Below are positions 34,294-42,935 of a stretch of DNA of 64,000 nt, one piece after another. Source of the stretch: JAEWSN01 sp942493335 (lineage in GTDB: Bacteria; Bacillota; Clostridia; DSM-8532); NCBI GenBank assembly GCA_942493335.1, contig OW818693.1, positions 3,844,001-3,908,000 on the forward strand, given 5' to 3'. The notes beneath the pieces were generated by a model, which made no database searches, had not been told where the DNA came from, and was given only the letters and a program-made list of their open reading frames with translations. Each line of letters opens with the position of its first letter. The stretch's first letter is position 1. Position numbers and translations under genes: made by a program.

Positions 34294-35712
34294 TCACTCA
34301 TCCTTTCCGAGTTCACCAAATCTTGCGAGAATCGCCAGAGCCGGGTCCACCGGGACCCGGACACGTTCCAATCCGGCAGGAACGGGGATGATGGGGAGCC
34401 TGCGCGCAATTTTGCCCTTAAACCGTGGCAACCAGCGGCGTTGCGCATCCAGAAGGTCGGCCGTCATGTCTCGGATTTCCCGAAGTGACAGGACCGCGGC
34501 TGTGAGTGGATCCATGGAAACCGCTTGTGCAAGGAGTTCCGGATCTCCCGAAATGGCGGCTGCGACACCCAGCTGCTGCGCGAGGATGTTCGTTTGGTTC
34601 ATGGCGGCACAGATGGGAGGAAGCGCGCCCACTACATGGGGATGCAGGCCGGAAGCATCCGCCGTGACAGGAACCTCGACGCATGCTCCGTCCTGCAGAT
34701 TGGTGAGGAAACCATCGTTCCGGACATTTCCATTGAAGGTGAAGGGACGGTTCAGGGAAACGGCCTCGATGATGTAGGAACCATATTCCACGCTGCGGGC
34801 GGGAAGGGTCGGCGGTTCATTTTCCAGCAACATGTCGCCGCCATACTTCCGGTCGACCGACAGCCCGAAGCGATAGGCGGCGCCGGTCTCCCCGCCGAAG
34901 GCCGGCTCGTCGCAGTAGGTGTCCAGCGTGGAACTGTTCTTGCGGAACCAGGGAAGGTATTCCGACAAGTGACCGGTGGATTCGGTCATCAGATACCCTG
35001 TGTGCCGGAAGACTTCGCCCCGGACTTTTTCATTGGCGTAGTAAGCCGCCGTTTCGATCCGCTCCCTCAGTCGCGGGTACAGGTCTTCTCCCTTGTGCGA
35101 CAGTTTCAGGAACCAGCCCATGTGGTTGATGCCTGCGCAGAGAAATTCGATTTCCTTCTTCGGCACGTCCGCATAACCTGCGATCAGGTCCAGCGTGGTC
35201 TGCACGCCATGACACAGCCCCACGGAACGGATGCCGGATTCCTGCAGCGCCGTGCAGACCATGGCCATCGGGTTCACATAGTTCAACAGCAACGCGTTGG
35301 GACACAATTCCTTCATATCCTGCGTCAAATCCAGCATGACGGGGATGGTGCGCGCGGCACGGAAAATGCCGCCGGGTCCCATGCTGTCGCCGATGCACTG
35401 ATCGACACCGTATCGGAGGGGGATGTCGATATCCAGCCCGAACGCCTCGTTTCCGCCGATCTGCAGGGTGGCGATGACGAAAGATGCGTCACGAAGGGCC
35501 TCCCGGCGATCGGTTGTCACTTCGATTCTTGCGGGAAGCCGGTTTGCCTCGATGACACGCTTGATAAAGGCGGAAACCTGGGAAGTTCTTCGTGTGGAGG
35601 GGGCCATAAGTGAAAAAACGGTATCTTCGAGACCAGGCGTGGCGAGGACATCCAGGATGAGGGTCTTGCAGAACACGATGCTTCCCGCACCGATGATGGC
35701 GATCTTGCGCAT
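34294..35712 (-). CDS. Family 4 glycosidase, alpha-galactosidase (MelA)-like
   Basis: A 472-residue NAD- and Mn-dependent GH4 enzyme. It has the N-terminal Rossmann motif IAIIGAGSIVF, NYVNPMAM, GLCHGV (C167-H168) and GINHMGWF (H197), the metal-binding residues of the family. A CH(S/G)V motif is typical of alpha-galactosidases and alpha-glucuronidases of this family. It works in the cytoplasm without signal peptide. The ATG at 35712 follows AAAGGAA; the open frame extends far upstream but has no resemblance to GH4. It is divergent from the GH106-like gene. Confidence 0.9.
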   Translation of the reverse strand: MRKIAIIGAGSIVFCKTLILDVLATPGLEDTVFSLMAPSTRRTSQVSAFIKRVIEANRLPARIEVTTDRREALRDASFVIATLQIGGNEAFGLDIDIPLRYGVDQCIGDSMGPGGIFRAARTIPVMLDLTQDMKELCPNALLLNYVNPMAMVCTALQESGIRSVGLCHGVQTTLDLIAGYADVPKKEIEFLCAGINHMGWFLKLSHKGEDLYPRLRERIETAAYYANEKVRGEVFRHTGYLMTESTGHLSEYLPWFRKNSSTLDTYCDEPAFGGETGAAYRFGLSVDRKYGGDMLLENEPPTLPARSVEYGSYIIEAVSLNRPFTFNGNVRNDGFLTNLQDGACVEVPVTADASGLHPHVVGALPPICAAMNQTNILAQQLGVAAAISGDPELLAQAVSMDPLTAAVLSLREIRDMTADLLDAQRRWLPRFKGKIARRLPIIPVPAGLERVRVPVDPALAILARFGELGKDE

Positions 35713-35913
35713 GCGGATTCCTTTCGGGGCGTATTTGGGGACCCAGCCTGGGGGATTGAGATGTGGATGCTCGTACAGTATATCCCTACCCATGGCCTCC
35801 TTTCCATCCCAACCTTTTCCGGCATCGACGCATGACTGCGCGGGAAAGACCATATCCCCCGCCGGATCATCCCATACCCCCCATCCTGGAGCCCGTCCTG
35901 CATGATAGGATGA

Positions 35914-35966
35914 ATCCATTGATTGCGTCCTATCCATTGTGAAAGTCCGATCTATTGTGAACGTCC
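35914..35966. repeat. Three 18-bp imperfect tandem repeats upstream of the GH106-like gene
   Basis: Units at 35914, 35932 and 35950 read ATCCATTGATTGCGTCC, ATCCATTGTGAAAGTCC and ATCTATTGTGAACGTCC. They lie in the divergent intergenic space between the GH4 and GH106-like genes, ending 23 bases before the latter's start, and could be an iterated binding site. Confidence 0.65.
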
Positions 35967-35989
35967 TACCCAATGCAGGAGGGAAAACC

Positions 35990-38900
35990 ATGCTGTATCC
36001 GAAAAACAGGGATTCGTCCCTTTCCCCTGAGCTGTTCCGGCATCCGACCTCCGAATATCGCGGAGCACCGTTCTGGGCCTGGAACAACAAGCTTGACAAG
36101 GATACACTGACCGGGCAGATCGACATGATGCGCGACATGGGCATGGGCGGATTTCACATGCACAGCCGCGTCGGTCTCGCCACGCCGTACATGGGTGAGG
36201 AGTTTCTCTCGATGATCCGGGTCTGTAATGAAAAGGCGCGCGAAAACGGCATGCTTTCCTGGCTGTACGATGAGGACCGCTGGCCGTCGGGCGCCGCCGG
36301 AGGCCGTGTGACGAAGGATCACCGCTACCGCTCGCGTTTCCTGCTGCTGTCTCCGAATCATCCGATGGAAGGGGTGGCTGCGGATCGTGACACCTACGAA
36401 AAGTCCCTGATGTCCGGCGCGCCGCTGAAAGGCTATTGGCTTGCATCCTACTCAGTAAATCTCAGGGATGGCCATCTGGATGGATATCGACGCTGCGGAG
36501 CGGAGGATGGGCTTTTCGGACTACCCGCCACGGGGACGCGCCGCTGGCATGCCTACCTCTGCGTGGAGGAGGACAATGCCTGGTACAACGGACAGGCATA
36601 CGCGAACACGCTGGATCCCGCCGCCATCGGGCGGTTCATCGAGGAAACCCATGAGAAGTACCTGGAGGCGGTCGGGCCGGAGTTCGGCGCTTCCATCCCC
36701 GCCATCTTCACGGACGAACCGCAGTTCCGCCACAAGGAAGCCTTCCGGTTCGCCGACGAGGTCCGCGATGTCGTGATCCCCTTCACGGATGACTTTCCGG
36801 ATACCTACCGTGCAGCCTATGGAACCGAAATCATGGACCATCTTCCTGAGCTTTTCTGGGAACTGCCGAACGGCGAGGTTTCCGTGGAGCGGTACCGGTA
36901 TCACGACCATCTCGCGGAACGGTTTTCCCAGGCGTTCGCCGACCAGATCGGCTCCTGGTGCGAAAATCACGGAATCATGCTGACCGGGCACATGATGGCG
37001 GAACAGTCCCTTGAATCCCAGACCGGCGCACTCGGGGAAGCCATGCGCTCCTACCGCTCCTTCCAGCTTCCGGGCATCGACATGCTGACGGATGACCGGG
37101 AGTTTTCCACGGCCAAGCAGGCCCAGTCCGCTTCGAACCAGTTCGGCCGTCCGGGGGTTCTGAGCGAACTCTACGGCGTCACGAACTGGGATTTCCCCTT
37201 CAAGGGGCACAAATTGCAGGGAGACTGGCAGGCAGCGCTCGGTGTCAGCGTCCGGGTCCACCATCTCACCTGGATGTCCATGGAAGGCGAGGCCAAGCGC
37301 GATTATCCGGCATCCATCGGATATCAATCCCCCTGGCATACAGAGTACGCGATGGTGGAGGATTACTTCGGACGCCTCAACACGGCGCTCACCCGGGGAC
37401 GGCCGCATGTCCGCATTGCTGCGATTCACCCTGTCGAGTCCTACTGGCTGCACTGGGGCCCCTTTGAACAGACCTTCCCGGCAAGGGACGAGTTGGAAAC
37501 CAACTTCACGAACCTGCTGAAATGGCTGCTCACAGGCCAGATGGATTTCGATCTGATCAGCGAGTCGCTTCTCCCCGGCCAGTGCCCGCTGGGTGGGAAA
37601 AAGTATACGGAAAAGAATTCGGAAAAGACAGGGGAAGTGTTCCTGACGGGAGCCACCGGGTCAGCCTGGGAAGATCCGGCAGGAGGTATGTCTTTCCCGG
37701 TCGGAGAAATGCGCTACGACGTGATTCTGGTTCCCGGAAACCACACCTTGCGCGGTACCACGCTGGAGAGGCTGGAAGCGTTCCGAAAAGCAGGCGGTTC
37801 GGTCATCTTCGCCGGAACTCCTGCGAAATGGGTGGATGCGGTGCCGGATGACCGGGCGAAGAAACTGGCGGAAACCTGCAGCCGGATTCCTTTCACCCGG
37901 ACGGCCCTGATGGATGCCCTTCTGCCCTGGCGGGAGGTTTCCGTCTGGACGGAGGCCGGAATCCGCCATGACAACCTGATGACACGGATCCGGCAGGATG
38001 GGGATGCCCGTTGGGTATTCCTGTGCCATGCGTATGACAAAATGATCAAAACAGACTGGACCGGAAATGTCGGCCTCACGGAGAAGGTGGAAGTCCGGCT
38101 GGCCGGAGTCTGGGATCTGACCTGCCATGACGCCATGACCGGGGAGATCCGGAACCTGCCCGCCATCGTGAAAAACGGAGAAACCTGCTTCACGTCCGAG
38201 TTGTCGATTCATGACAGCCTGTTGCTGCATCTGATGCCGCGGACAGTCTCCGCGCAGGAGATTCCGGAGATTTCCACGCAAGGAAAACCGATGGGTCATG
38301 AAGGGCTGCCGGCTCTTGCGGCAAACGCCGGCTCCAGCACCCGCATATGCGTCGAATTGGAAGATCCGGTTCCGATCACCCTTTCCGAACCCAACGTCCT
38401 GCTGCTGGACATGGCCGAATTCCGTCTGGATGGAGGCGAATGGGAGCCTGTAGAGGAGATCCTGCGGATCGACACCCGCCTGCGGACCCGTCTGGGATGG
38501 CCGCTTCGCATGGAAGCCATGATCCAGCCGTGGGTGCTTCTTGAATCGGCGTCGGAAGCGCCTTGCCACAAGGTTTCCCTGCGTTTTGCATTCCGGACGG
38601 ACTGCGCGCTGGCGGAGACGGCATTGGGCGTCGAACATCCGGAGGAAATGCGGATTGTTTTGGACGGAAAGCCGGTTGATCAGCGCGACATGGGCTGGTT
38701 CACCGACACGTGCATCCGGAAAATCGCGCTGCCCGCCCTGTCTGCGGGGAACCATGTGATCGAGCTGGAAGTGCCGTTCGGCCACAAGGATGGTATTGAA
38801 TGGGCATATCTTCTCGGTGATTTCGGGGTGCGTGTGGATGGACGGCACAAACGGATCATCGAGCCGGTCCGAACGCTCGCCTTTGGAGACTGGACCACGC

Positions 38901-39286
38901 AGGGACTGCCCTTCTATGCGGGAAACGTCACCTATCATTGCAGCCTGAAGACCCATGGGGGGGCCGTATCTCTTGCCGCGACGCAATTCCCCAATCCGGT
39001 CCTGTCTGTGGCCGTTGACGGAAAACCTGCCGGACGCATCGCGTTTGCGCCCTATTCCCTTGACCTGGGAACCTTGACCGCCGGAACACACGAAGTTGCC
39101 GTCACCGCCTTCGGAAACCGGTTCAATGCCTTTGGTTGTGTGCATCTCTGCAATCCTCGGTTCACCTGGTTCGGCACACCGGCCTGGCGGACGGAGGGAC
39201 TGTCCTGGTCCTATCAGTATCAATTGAAGCCGATGGGGCTGCTGGTCGCGCCGACGGTTACGGAAACAGGGGATTGCGTTCAATGA
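35990..39286 (+). CDS. GH106-like glycosidase (alpha-L-rhamnosidase family-like)
   Basis: A 1098-residue protein beginning with the pattern of this family: YRGAPFWAWNNKLDKDTL, GMGGFHMHSRVGLATPYM and WLYDEDRWPSGAAGG. It then has a TIM-barrel (TDEPQF with likely acid Glu, GHMMAEQSLES, and RVHHLTWMSMEGEAKRDYP), a Rossmann-like segment (DVILVPGNHTLRG), and C-terminal beta-sandwich domains (GNVTYHC, GTHEVAVTAFGNRFN). Such enzymes remove rhamnose or related sugars from plant glycans or glycosides. There is no signal peptide, so it acts on imported substrates. The ATG at 35990 follows GGAGGG. Confidence 0.88.
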   Translation: MLYPKNRDSSLSPELFRHPTSEYRGAPFWAWNNKLDKDTLTGQIDMMRDMGMGGFHMHSRVGLATPYMGEEFLSMIRVCNEKARENGMLSWLYDEDRWPSGAAGGRVTKDHRYRSRFLLLSPNHPMEGVAADRDTYEKSLMSGAPLKGYWLASYSVNLRDGHLDGYRRCGAEDGLFGLPATGTRRWHAYLCVEEDNAWYNGQAYANTLDPAAIGRFIEETHEKYLEAVGPEFGASIPAIFTDEPQFRHKEAFRFADEVRDVVIPFTDDFPDTYRAAYGTEIMDHLPELFWELPNGEVSVERYRYHDHLAERFSQAFADQIGSWCENHGIMLTGHMMAEQSLESQTGALGEAMRSYRSFQLPGIDMLTDDREFSTAKQAQSASNQFGRPGVLSELYGVTNWDFPFKGHKLQGDWQAALGVSVRVHHLTWMSMEGEAKRDYPASIGYQSPWHTEYAMVEDYFGRLNTALTRGRPHVRIAAIHPVESYWLHWGPFEQTFPARDELETNFTNLLKWLLTGQMDFDLISESLLPGQCPLGGKKYTEKNSEKTGEVFLTGATGSAWEDPAGGMSFPVGEMRYDVILVPGNHTLRGTTLERLEAFRKAGGSVIFAGTPAKWVDAVPDDRAKKLAETCSRIPFTRTALMDALLPWREVSVWTEAGIRHDNLMTRIRQDGDARWVFLCHAYDKMIKTDWTGNVGLTEKVEVRLAGVWDLTCHDAMTGEIRNLPAIVKNGETCFTSELSIHDSLLLHLMPRTVSAQEIPEISTQGKPMGHEGLPALAANAGSSTRICVELEDPVPITLSEPNVLLLDMAEFRLDGGEWEPVEEILRIDTRLRTRLGWPLRMEAMIQPWVLLESASEAPCHKVSLRFAFRTDCALAETALGVEHPEEMRIVLDGKPVDQRDMGWFTDTCIRKIALPALSAGNHVIELEVPFGHKDGIEWAYLLGDFGVRVDGRHKRIIEPVRTLAFGDWTTQGLPFYAGNVTYHCSLKTHGGAVSLAATQFPNPVLSVAVDGKPAGRIAFAPYSLDLGTLTAGTHEVAVTAFGNRFNAFGCVHLCNPRFTWFGTPAWRTEGLSWSYQYQLKPMGLLVAPTVTETGDCVQ

Positions 39287-39388
39287 ATCCCATAGCAGAC
39301 TCGGATCTATGGATTCGTGTCGTGCATGCGTGAATTGGAACGATTGCGCGTGGAAAGGATTCGCAATATCAGTTTGTGATGTGCCGAC

Positions 39389-39426
39389 AAGAGTGAATGT
39401 GTGCGGAACCACCATTCACTCTTTTT
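39389..39426 (+). terminator. Intrinsic terminator after the GH106-like gene
   Basis: AAGAGTGAATG (39389-39399) pairs with CATTCACTCTT (39413-39423), 13-base loop, followed by TTT. Confidence 0.8.
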
Positions 39427-39449
39427 CGTGTGGAGTTTTTTCGTTCGTG

Positions 39450-39497
39450 TTGACAAGGTGGATGCATAATGGGTAAGTTTGCAATACAACCACCTTG
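39450..39497 (+). promoter_or_regulatory. Candidate control region of the chemoreceptor gene
   Basis: A perfect -35 TTGACA is at 39450-39455. A -10 is less clear (TAAGTT at 39474, 18-base spacer). CAAGGTGG (39454-39461) and CCACCTTG (39490-39497) form an inverted pair around it, a possible operator. Confidence 0.4.
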
Positions 39498-39511
39498 CGG
39501 GAGGAGCAGGT

Positions 39512-41032
39512 ATGAATCGTGAAGCTTATCGTGATAATTTGCTGGGACGAAGTCTGATTTGGGCGAATCTTGTTATTTTGTTCATTTATGTGTTGGCCAT
39601 GACTGCCCTTTTCCTTGCAAAAATGCGCGGATCCAGCATCATTACGACCAACACCCTGCTTATCAGCTCTCTCAGCGGCATTCCCACCATTGGCTGTCTG
39701 CTGGCATCCCGCAGGTTCAAGACCATGCTGATGGTATATGTGACCATGACCATCAATTTCGCTGTGTATTTCAACTTTGCATGGAGTCTGCGCGAGAATT
39801 CCAATCTTTTCATTGTCTTTTACGGCATGCTCATGACCAGTGTGTTGTTCATGCGGCGCAGTGTTACCTTTTATTCAGGAACCTTGGCTTTGGTAGGCAT
39901 CGTGTTCTTTACGCTCGTGATTCCCATTCCGGATTTACCGGAGGCGCGGTTTTTCGGTGTGACGCTCATCCGCGTGGTCGTGTTCTTCCAGATCTTCATG
40001 GTGGCGATGTTCAGTGCCAAATGGATATCCGACATCATGCAGCAAAGTCTTGAACGGCAACGTGCAGCAGAAAAATCGGGAGAGGATCTGCGGCAGACGC
40101 TGGAATCCGTGACCGATACCGCAGCGGCCCTCCAGGATACCGGCGAGCTGTTGCGCCGAAAGGAAGATGAGCTGCAGCAGATTCTGGTCAATATGACTCG
40201 CTCCACCCAGCGCATCATTGACGAAATGAAGGGGGTGCAGCAAGCGGTGGATACTGTGGAGACAGCACGCACCCATGTTTTCGGGTCTTTGGATGGCATG
40301 GGTCGTGAGGTTGCTGAGATCGGAGCGCGTACAGCCGAGGCGGATCTGCGCACCAAAGAGATGGAGCAGGACGTTGGGCGTGTCGTGGCCGAGTCGGACA
40401 CCATGAACCGCACCATGTCCACGCAAGTGGAGGGTGCCATGCAGAAAGCTGCGCTTGTGGAGCGAATTTCAGAGATGGCGGGTATCATTTCGGGCATATC
40501 AGGTCAAACGAACCTGTTGGCTCTCAATGCTGCCATAGAAGCCGCACGGGCAGGAGAAGCAGGTCGCGGGTTCGCGGTTGTCGCCGAGGAGGTTCGTAAA
40601 ATGGCGGATAGCTCCAGCCACGCGGCAACTGAGATTTCCTCCTACACGGACAATGTCCGGGAGGCAGTGTCGGAAATGATTTCCTCCTCGCGATCCATGC
40701 TCAACCACTTGCAGGGGGAGGTATCGGAGGATTACAGCTTCATGCGAGACCTCGCTCAGGCGTATCGTACCGACACGAACCGATTCTTTTCATTCAGCCA
40801 AAGTATTGGAAAGGGCATGCAGAGTGTTTCGGATGCCATGGAGGAAATCCACCGGGCGGTTGATGTCACCAGATCCGGGACGAGTCATGTTTCGGATGCG
40901 TCTGTCACCATTTCCGATTATTCCGGGTCCATTCTGAACATTGCGAAGGAACTCAATGAGGTTTCGGACCGCCTGCAGGAACGGTTGGTCGAGATGAATG
41001 GAACCTTGACCCGTATGCGGCAGACAGAATGA
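39512..41032 (+). CDS. Methyl-accepting chemotaxis protein
   Basis: A 506-residue chemoreceptor. The N-terminus has about six closely spaced membrane helices (residues 15-180) with no large extracellular sensor domain. A long cytoplasmic coiled coil follows, with the signalling tip ISGQTNLLALNAAIEAARAG, then RGFAVVAEEVRKMA, which binds CheA/CheW. The ATG at 39512 follows GGGAGGAG. Codon use looks a little more AT-rich than in neighbouring genes. It has a terminator upstream and its own promoter, and stands between carbohydrate genes, so it may sense a related nutrient. Confidence 0.93.
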   Translation: MNREAYRDNLLGRSLIWANLVILFIYVLAMTALFLAKMRGSSIITTNTLLISSLSGIPTIGCLLASRRFKTMLMVYVTMTINFAVYFNFAWSLRENSNLFIVFYGMLMTSVLFMRRSVTFYSGTLALVGIVFFTLVIPIPDLPEARFFGVTLIRVVVFFQIFMVAMFSAKWISDIMQQSLERQRAAEKSGEDLRQTLESVTDTAAALQDTGELLRRKEDELQQILVNMTRSTQRIIDEMKGVQQAVDTVETARTHVFGSLDGMGREVAEIGARTAEADLRTKEMEQDVGRVVAESDTMNRTMSTQVEGAMQKAALVERISEMAGIISGISGQTNLLALNAAIEAARAGEAGRGFAVVAEEVRKMADSSSHAATEISSYTDNVREAVSEMISSSRSMLNHLQGEVSEDYSFMRDLAQAYRTDTNRFFSFSQSIGKGMQSVSDAMEEIHRAVDVTRSGTSHVSDASVTISDYSGSILNIAKELNEVSDRLQERLVEMNGTLTRMRQTE

Positions 41033-41260
41033 CGCAGGAGATTCGCGGACAAGCGGGTTCTCTGGATCGTCGAGGACTTCATCCATAGGGAAGGCGGGCG
41101 AGCTTATTCTCTGTCTGGAACAGGGAGACAAGTCGGAACATGCATGAAGTCTTGCGGGATTTCTCAGCCGATGCAATAATGTGGATGCGTCCCTGCAGTG
41201 CAGGACCGATGAAGGATTTATGCGGCAGGACTGCAAATTCCGCCATGCGAGGTGTTCCCC
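41033..41260. other. Intergenic region after the chemoreceptor gene
   Basis: About 230 bases without a convincing gene. A short palindrome CCTGCAGTGCAGG occurs near 41195; a GAGGTG ribosome site for the CBM9-like gene is at its end. Confidence 0.35.
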
Positions 41261-41860
41261 ATGATGAAGGCCATCATTCCCACACAGACTGAACTGCCCA
41301 TCCCTCTCCGGGATTGCGGCTGGCTTGTTGAAAAAGGCTGTCCGGAAACGGCCGCCTGGATCCGTCACGACGGAGAACTGCTCCATGTCCGGTTCCGGGT
41401 CATGGAATCCGACCCACGCATCACCTGCACGCGCATGAATGAACCGGTATATACGGACAGCTGTGTCGAATTCTTCGTCCAGCCCGTTTCCGGTCCGGAT
41501 GCGGTCTACTTGAATTTTGAAATGAATGCCGCCGGTGTGCTCCTGCTTGGAAAAGGGCCGGAGCGGAATGCACGGCGTCAGCTGACCGAGCCCGAAGCAA
41601 ACGGGATTTCCATCGTCCCGTCGCGTGGCGTTGATTCGGAAAATCGCGCCTTCTGGAGCATTTCCCTGACTATCCCCTTTTCCTGGCTGAAGGAACAGGT
41701 TCCCGGGTTCGAACCGGTTTCCGGCACAGTCCTGAAAGCGAACTTCTATAAGTGCGGGGATTCGACGCCGATTCCCCACTACGGTTCATGGAGCCCGATG
41801 ACCGCGCTGAAGCCGGACTTTCATCGTCCCTCCGACTTCGGTGAACTGGAGCTGGCATGA
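41261..41860 (+). CDS. Carbohydrate-binding family 9-like protein
   Basis: A 199-residue beta-sandwich protein of the CBM9-like/DOMON group. Typical pieces are AAWIRHDGELLHVRFRV, YTDSCVEFFVQP, YLNFEMNAAGVLLL and the C-terminal FYKCGDSTPIPHYGSWSP. Homologues occur in glycan operons; function is often unknown and may be ligand binding. No signal peptide. The ATG at 41261 (or 41264) follows GAGGTG. Its stop overlaps the AraC-type start by four bases (ATGA), so the two are co-translated. Confidence 0.8.
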   Translation: MMKAIIPTQTELPIPLRDCGWLVEKGCPETAAWIRHDGELLHVRFRVMESDPRITCTRMNEPVYTDSCVEFFVQPVSGPDAVYLNFEMNAAGVLLLGKGPERNARRQLTEPEANGISIVPSRGVDSENRAFWSISLTIPFSWLKEQVPGFEPVSGTVLKANFYKCGDSTPIPHYGSWSPMTALKPDFHRPSDFGELELA

Positions 41861-42801
41861 AGACGGACGACACCGGCAGGGCTGACCACACGTCGGATAC
41901 GGGATGGGAATCCAGGAGCGAATACGCCAAAACGGCGCTGCGGGATGTCATCACCATCCGGCGCATTGTCAGCCTTCATTACTTCGAGTATGCGAGGGAT
42001 TACGTGTATGCCGGCGAGCGGCACGATTTCTGGGAATTTCTGCACGTGGACAAGGGTGAGGTCGAGGTGATGTCGGACACCGTCGGATACCGTCTGATGG
42101 AAGGCGACGTCATCTTCCACAAGCCGAACGAGTTCCACAATGTCTGGGCCAACGGACGCGTAGCGCCGAATCTGGTTGTGATGTCCTTCGAGTGCAAGTC
42201 TCCCGCCATGCGCTTTTTCGAAAACCGGATCCTTCGTCTGGGCGACGCGGAACGTGACCTGCTGGTTCGCGTCCTTCGGGAAGCCCGCTCCGCTTTCCTG
42301 TCCCCCCTGCACGTGACGGAATTGTACCGGTTGGAGAAGAATCCCGATGCGCCTGTGGGAGCGGAGCAGATCATCCGCCAATCCCTGGAGCAATTTCTCA
42401 TCCTGCTGCTGCGACGGGGGCCTTCGGCCATGGAGCCGGTTCGGACCACCTCCTCTGTCAAGGAGAGATCCGACAATCGCATTGTGCTCGATGCCATCCG
42501 GTTCATGGAAGAGAATGCCCATGGCCGTTTCACTTTTTCGGAGGTATGCGCGCACACCCTGCAGAGCGGCAGCACCCTGAAGGCCCTGTTCCGGCGTCAT
42601 GCCGGCTGCGGGGTCATGGAGTACGCGAACCGGGTCAAGAATGACGCCGCCAAGCGGATGATCCGGGAATCCGGTCTGAATTTCTCCGATATCGCGGAAC
42701 AGCTCGGATTTTCCTCAGTTCATTATTTCTCGCGTCAGTTCAAGAAATCCACCGGCATGACGCCGTCGCAATACGCACGATCGGCCAAGGGGCGGCTATA
42801 A
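41857..42801 (+). CDS. AraC-family activator with cupin sensor domain
   Basis: A 314-residue regulator. Residues 35-120 form a cupin (RHDFWEFLHVDKGEVEV, GDVIFHKPNEFHNVW) for ligand sensing, and the last 100 residues are AraC helix-turn-helix pairs (FTFSEVCAHTLQSGSTLKALF and NFSDIAEQLGFSSVHYFSRQF, then GMTPSQYA). It likely activates the downstream glycan genes when a sugar is bound. Located directly upstream of the DUF4091 gene. Confidence 0.92.
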   Translation: MKTDDTGRADHTSDTGWESRSEYAKTALRDVITIRRIVSLHYFEYARDYVYAGERHDFWEFLHVDKGEVEVMSDTVGYRLMEGDVIFHKPNEFHNVWANGRVAPNLVVMSFECKSPAMRFFENRILRLGDAERDLLVRVLREARSAFLSPLHVTELYRLEKNPDAPVGAEQIIRQSLEQFLILLLRRGPSAMEPVRTTSSVKERSDNRIVLDAIRFMEENAHGRFTFSEVCAHTLQSGSTLKALFRRHAGCGVMEYANRVKNDAAKRMIRESGLNFSDIAEQLGFSSVHYFSRQFKKSTGMTPSQYARSAKGRL

Positions 42802-42935
42802 GGGATGGCAGATTCGACGCTTGTCCGAAAGTGCAAAAAATGGGACGGAACGGCTAAAGCCGGGACGCATCGACTGGCGTAGAGTGGGAATCGTAGGCCC
42901 CTTCCATTAGGAAGGACCTCCACGGGAGGAATTCC

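Noticed and set aside
35713..36144. Long N-terminal extension of the GH4 gene
   Set aside because: GH4 proteins begin at the Rossmann strand MRKIAIIGAG; the extension overlaps the divergent GH106-like gene and the 18-bp repeats.
39512..41032. Chemoreceptor gene as horizontally acquired island
   Set aside because: Its codons are only slightly more AT-rich, and no mobility genes or flanking repeats are present.
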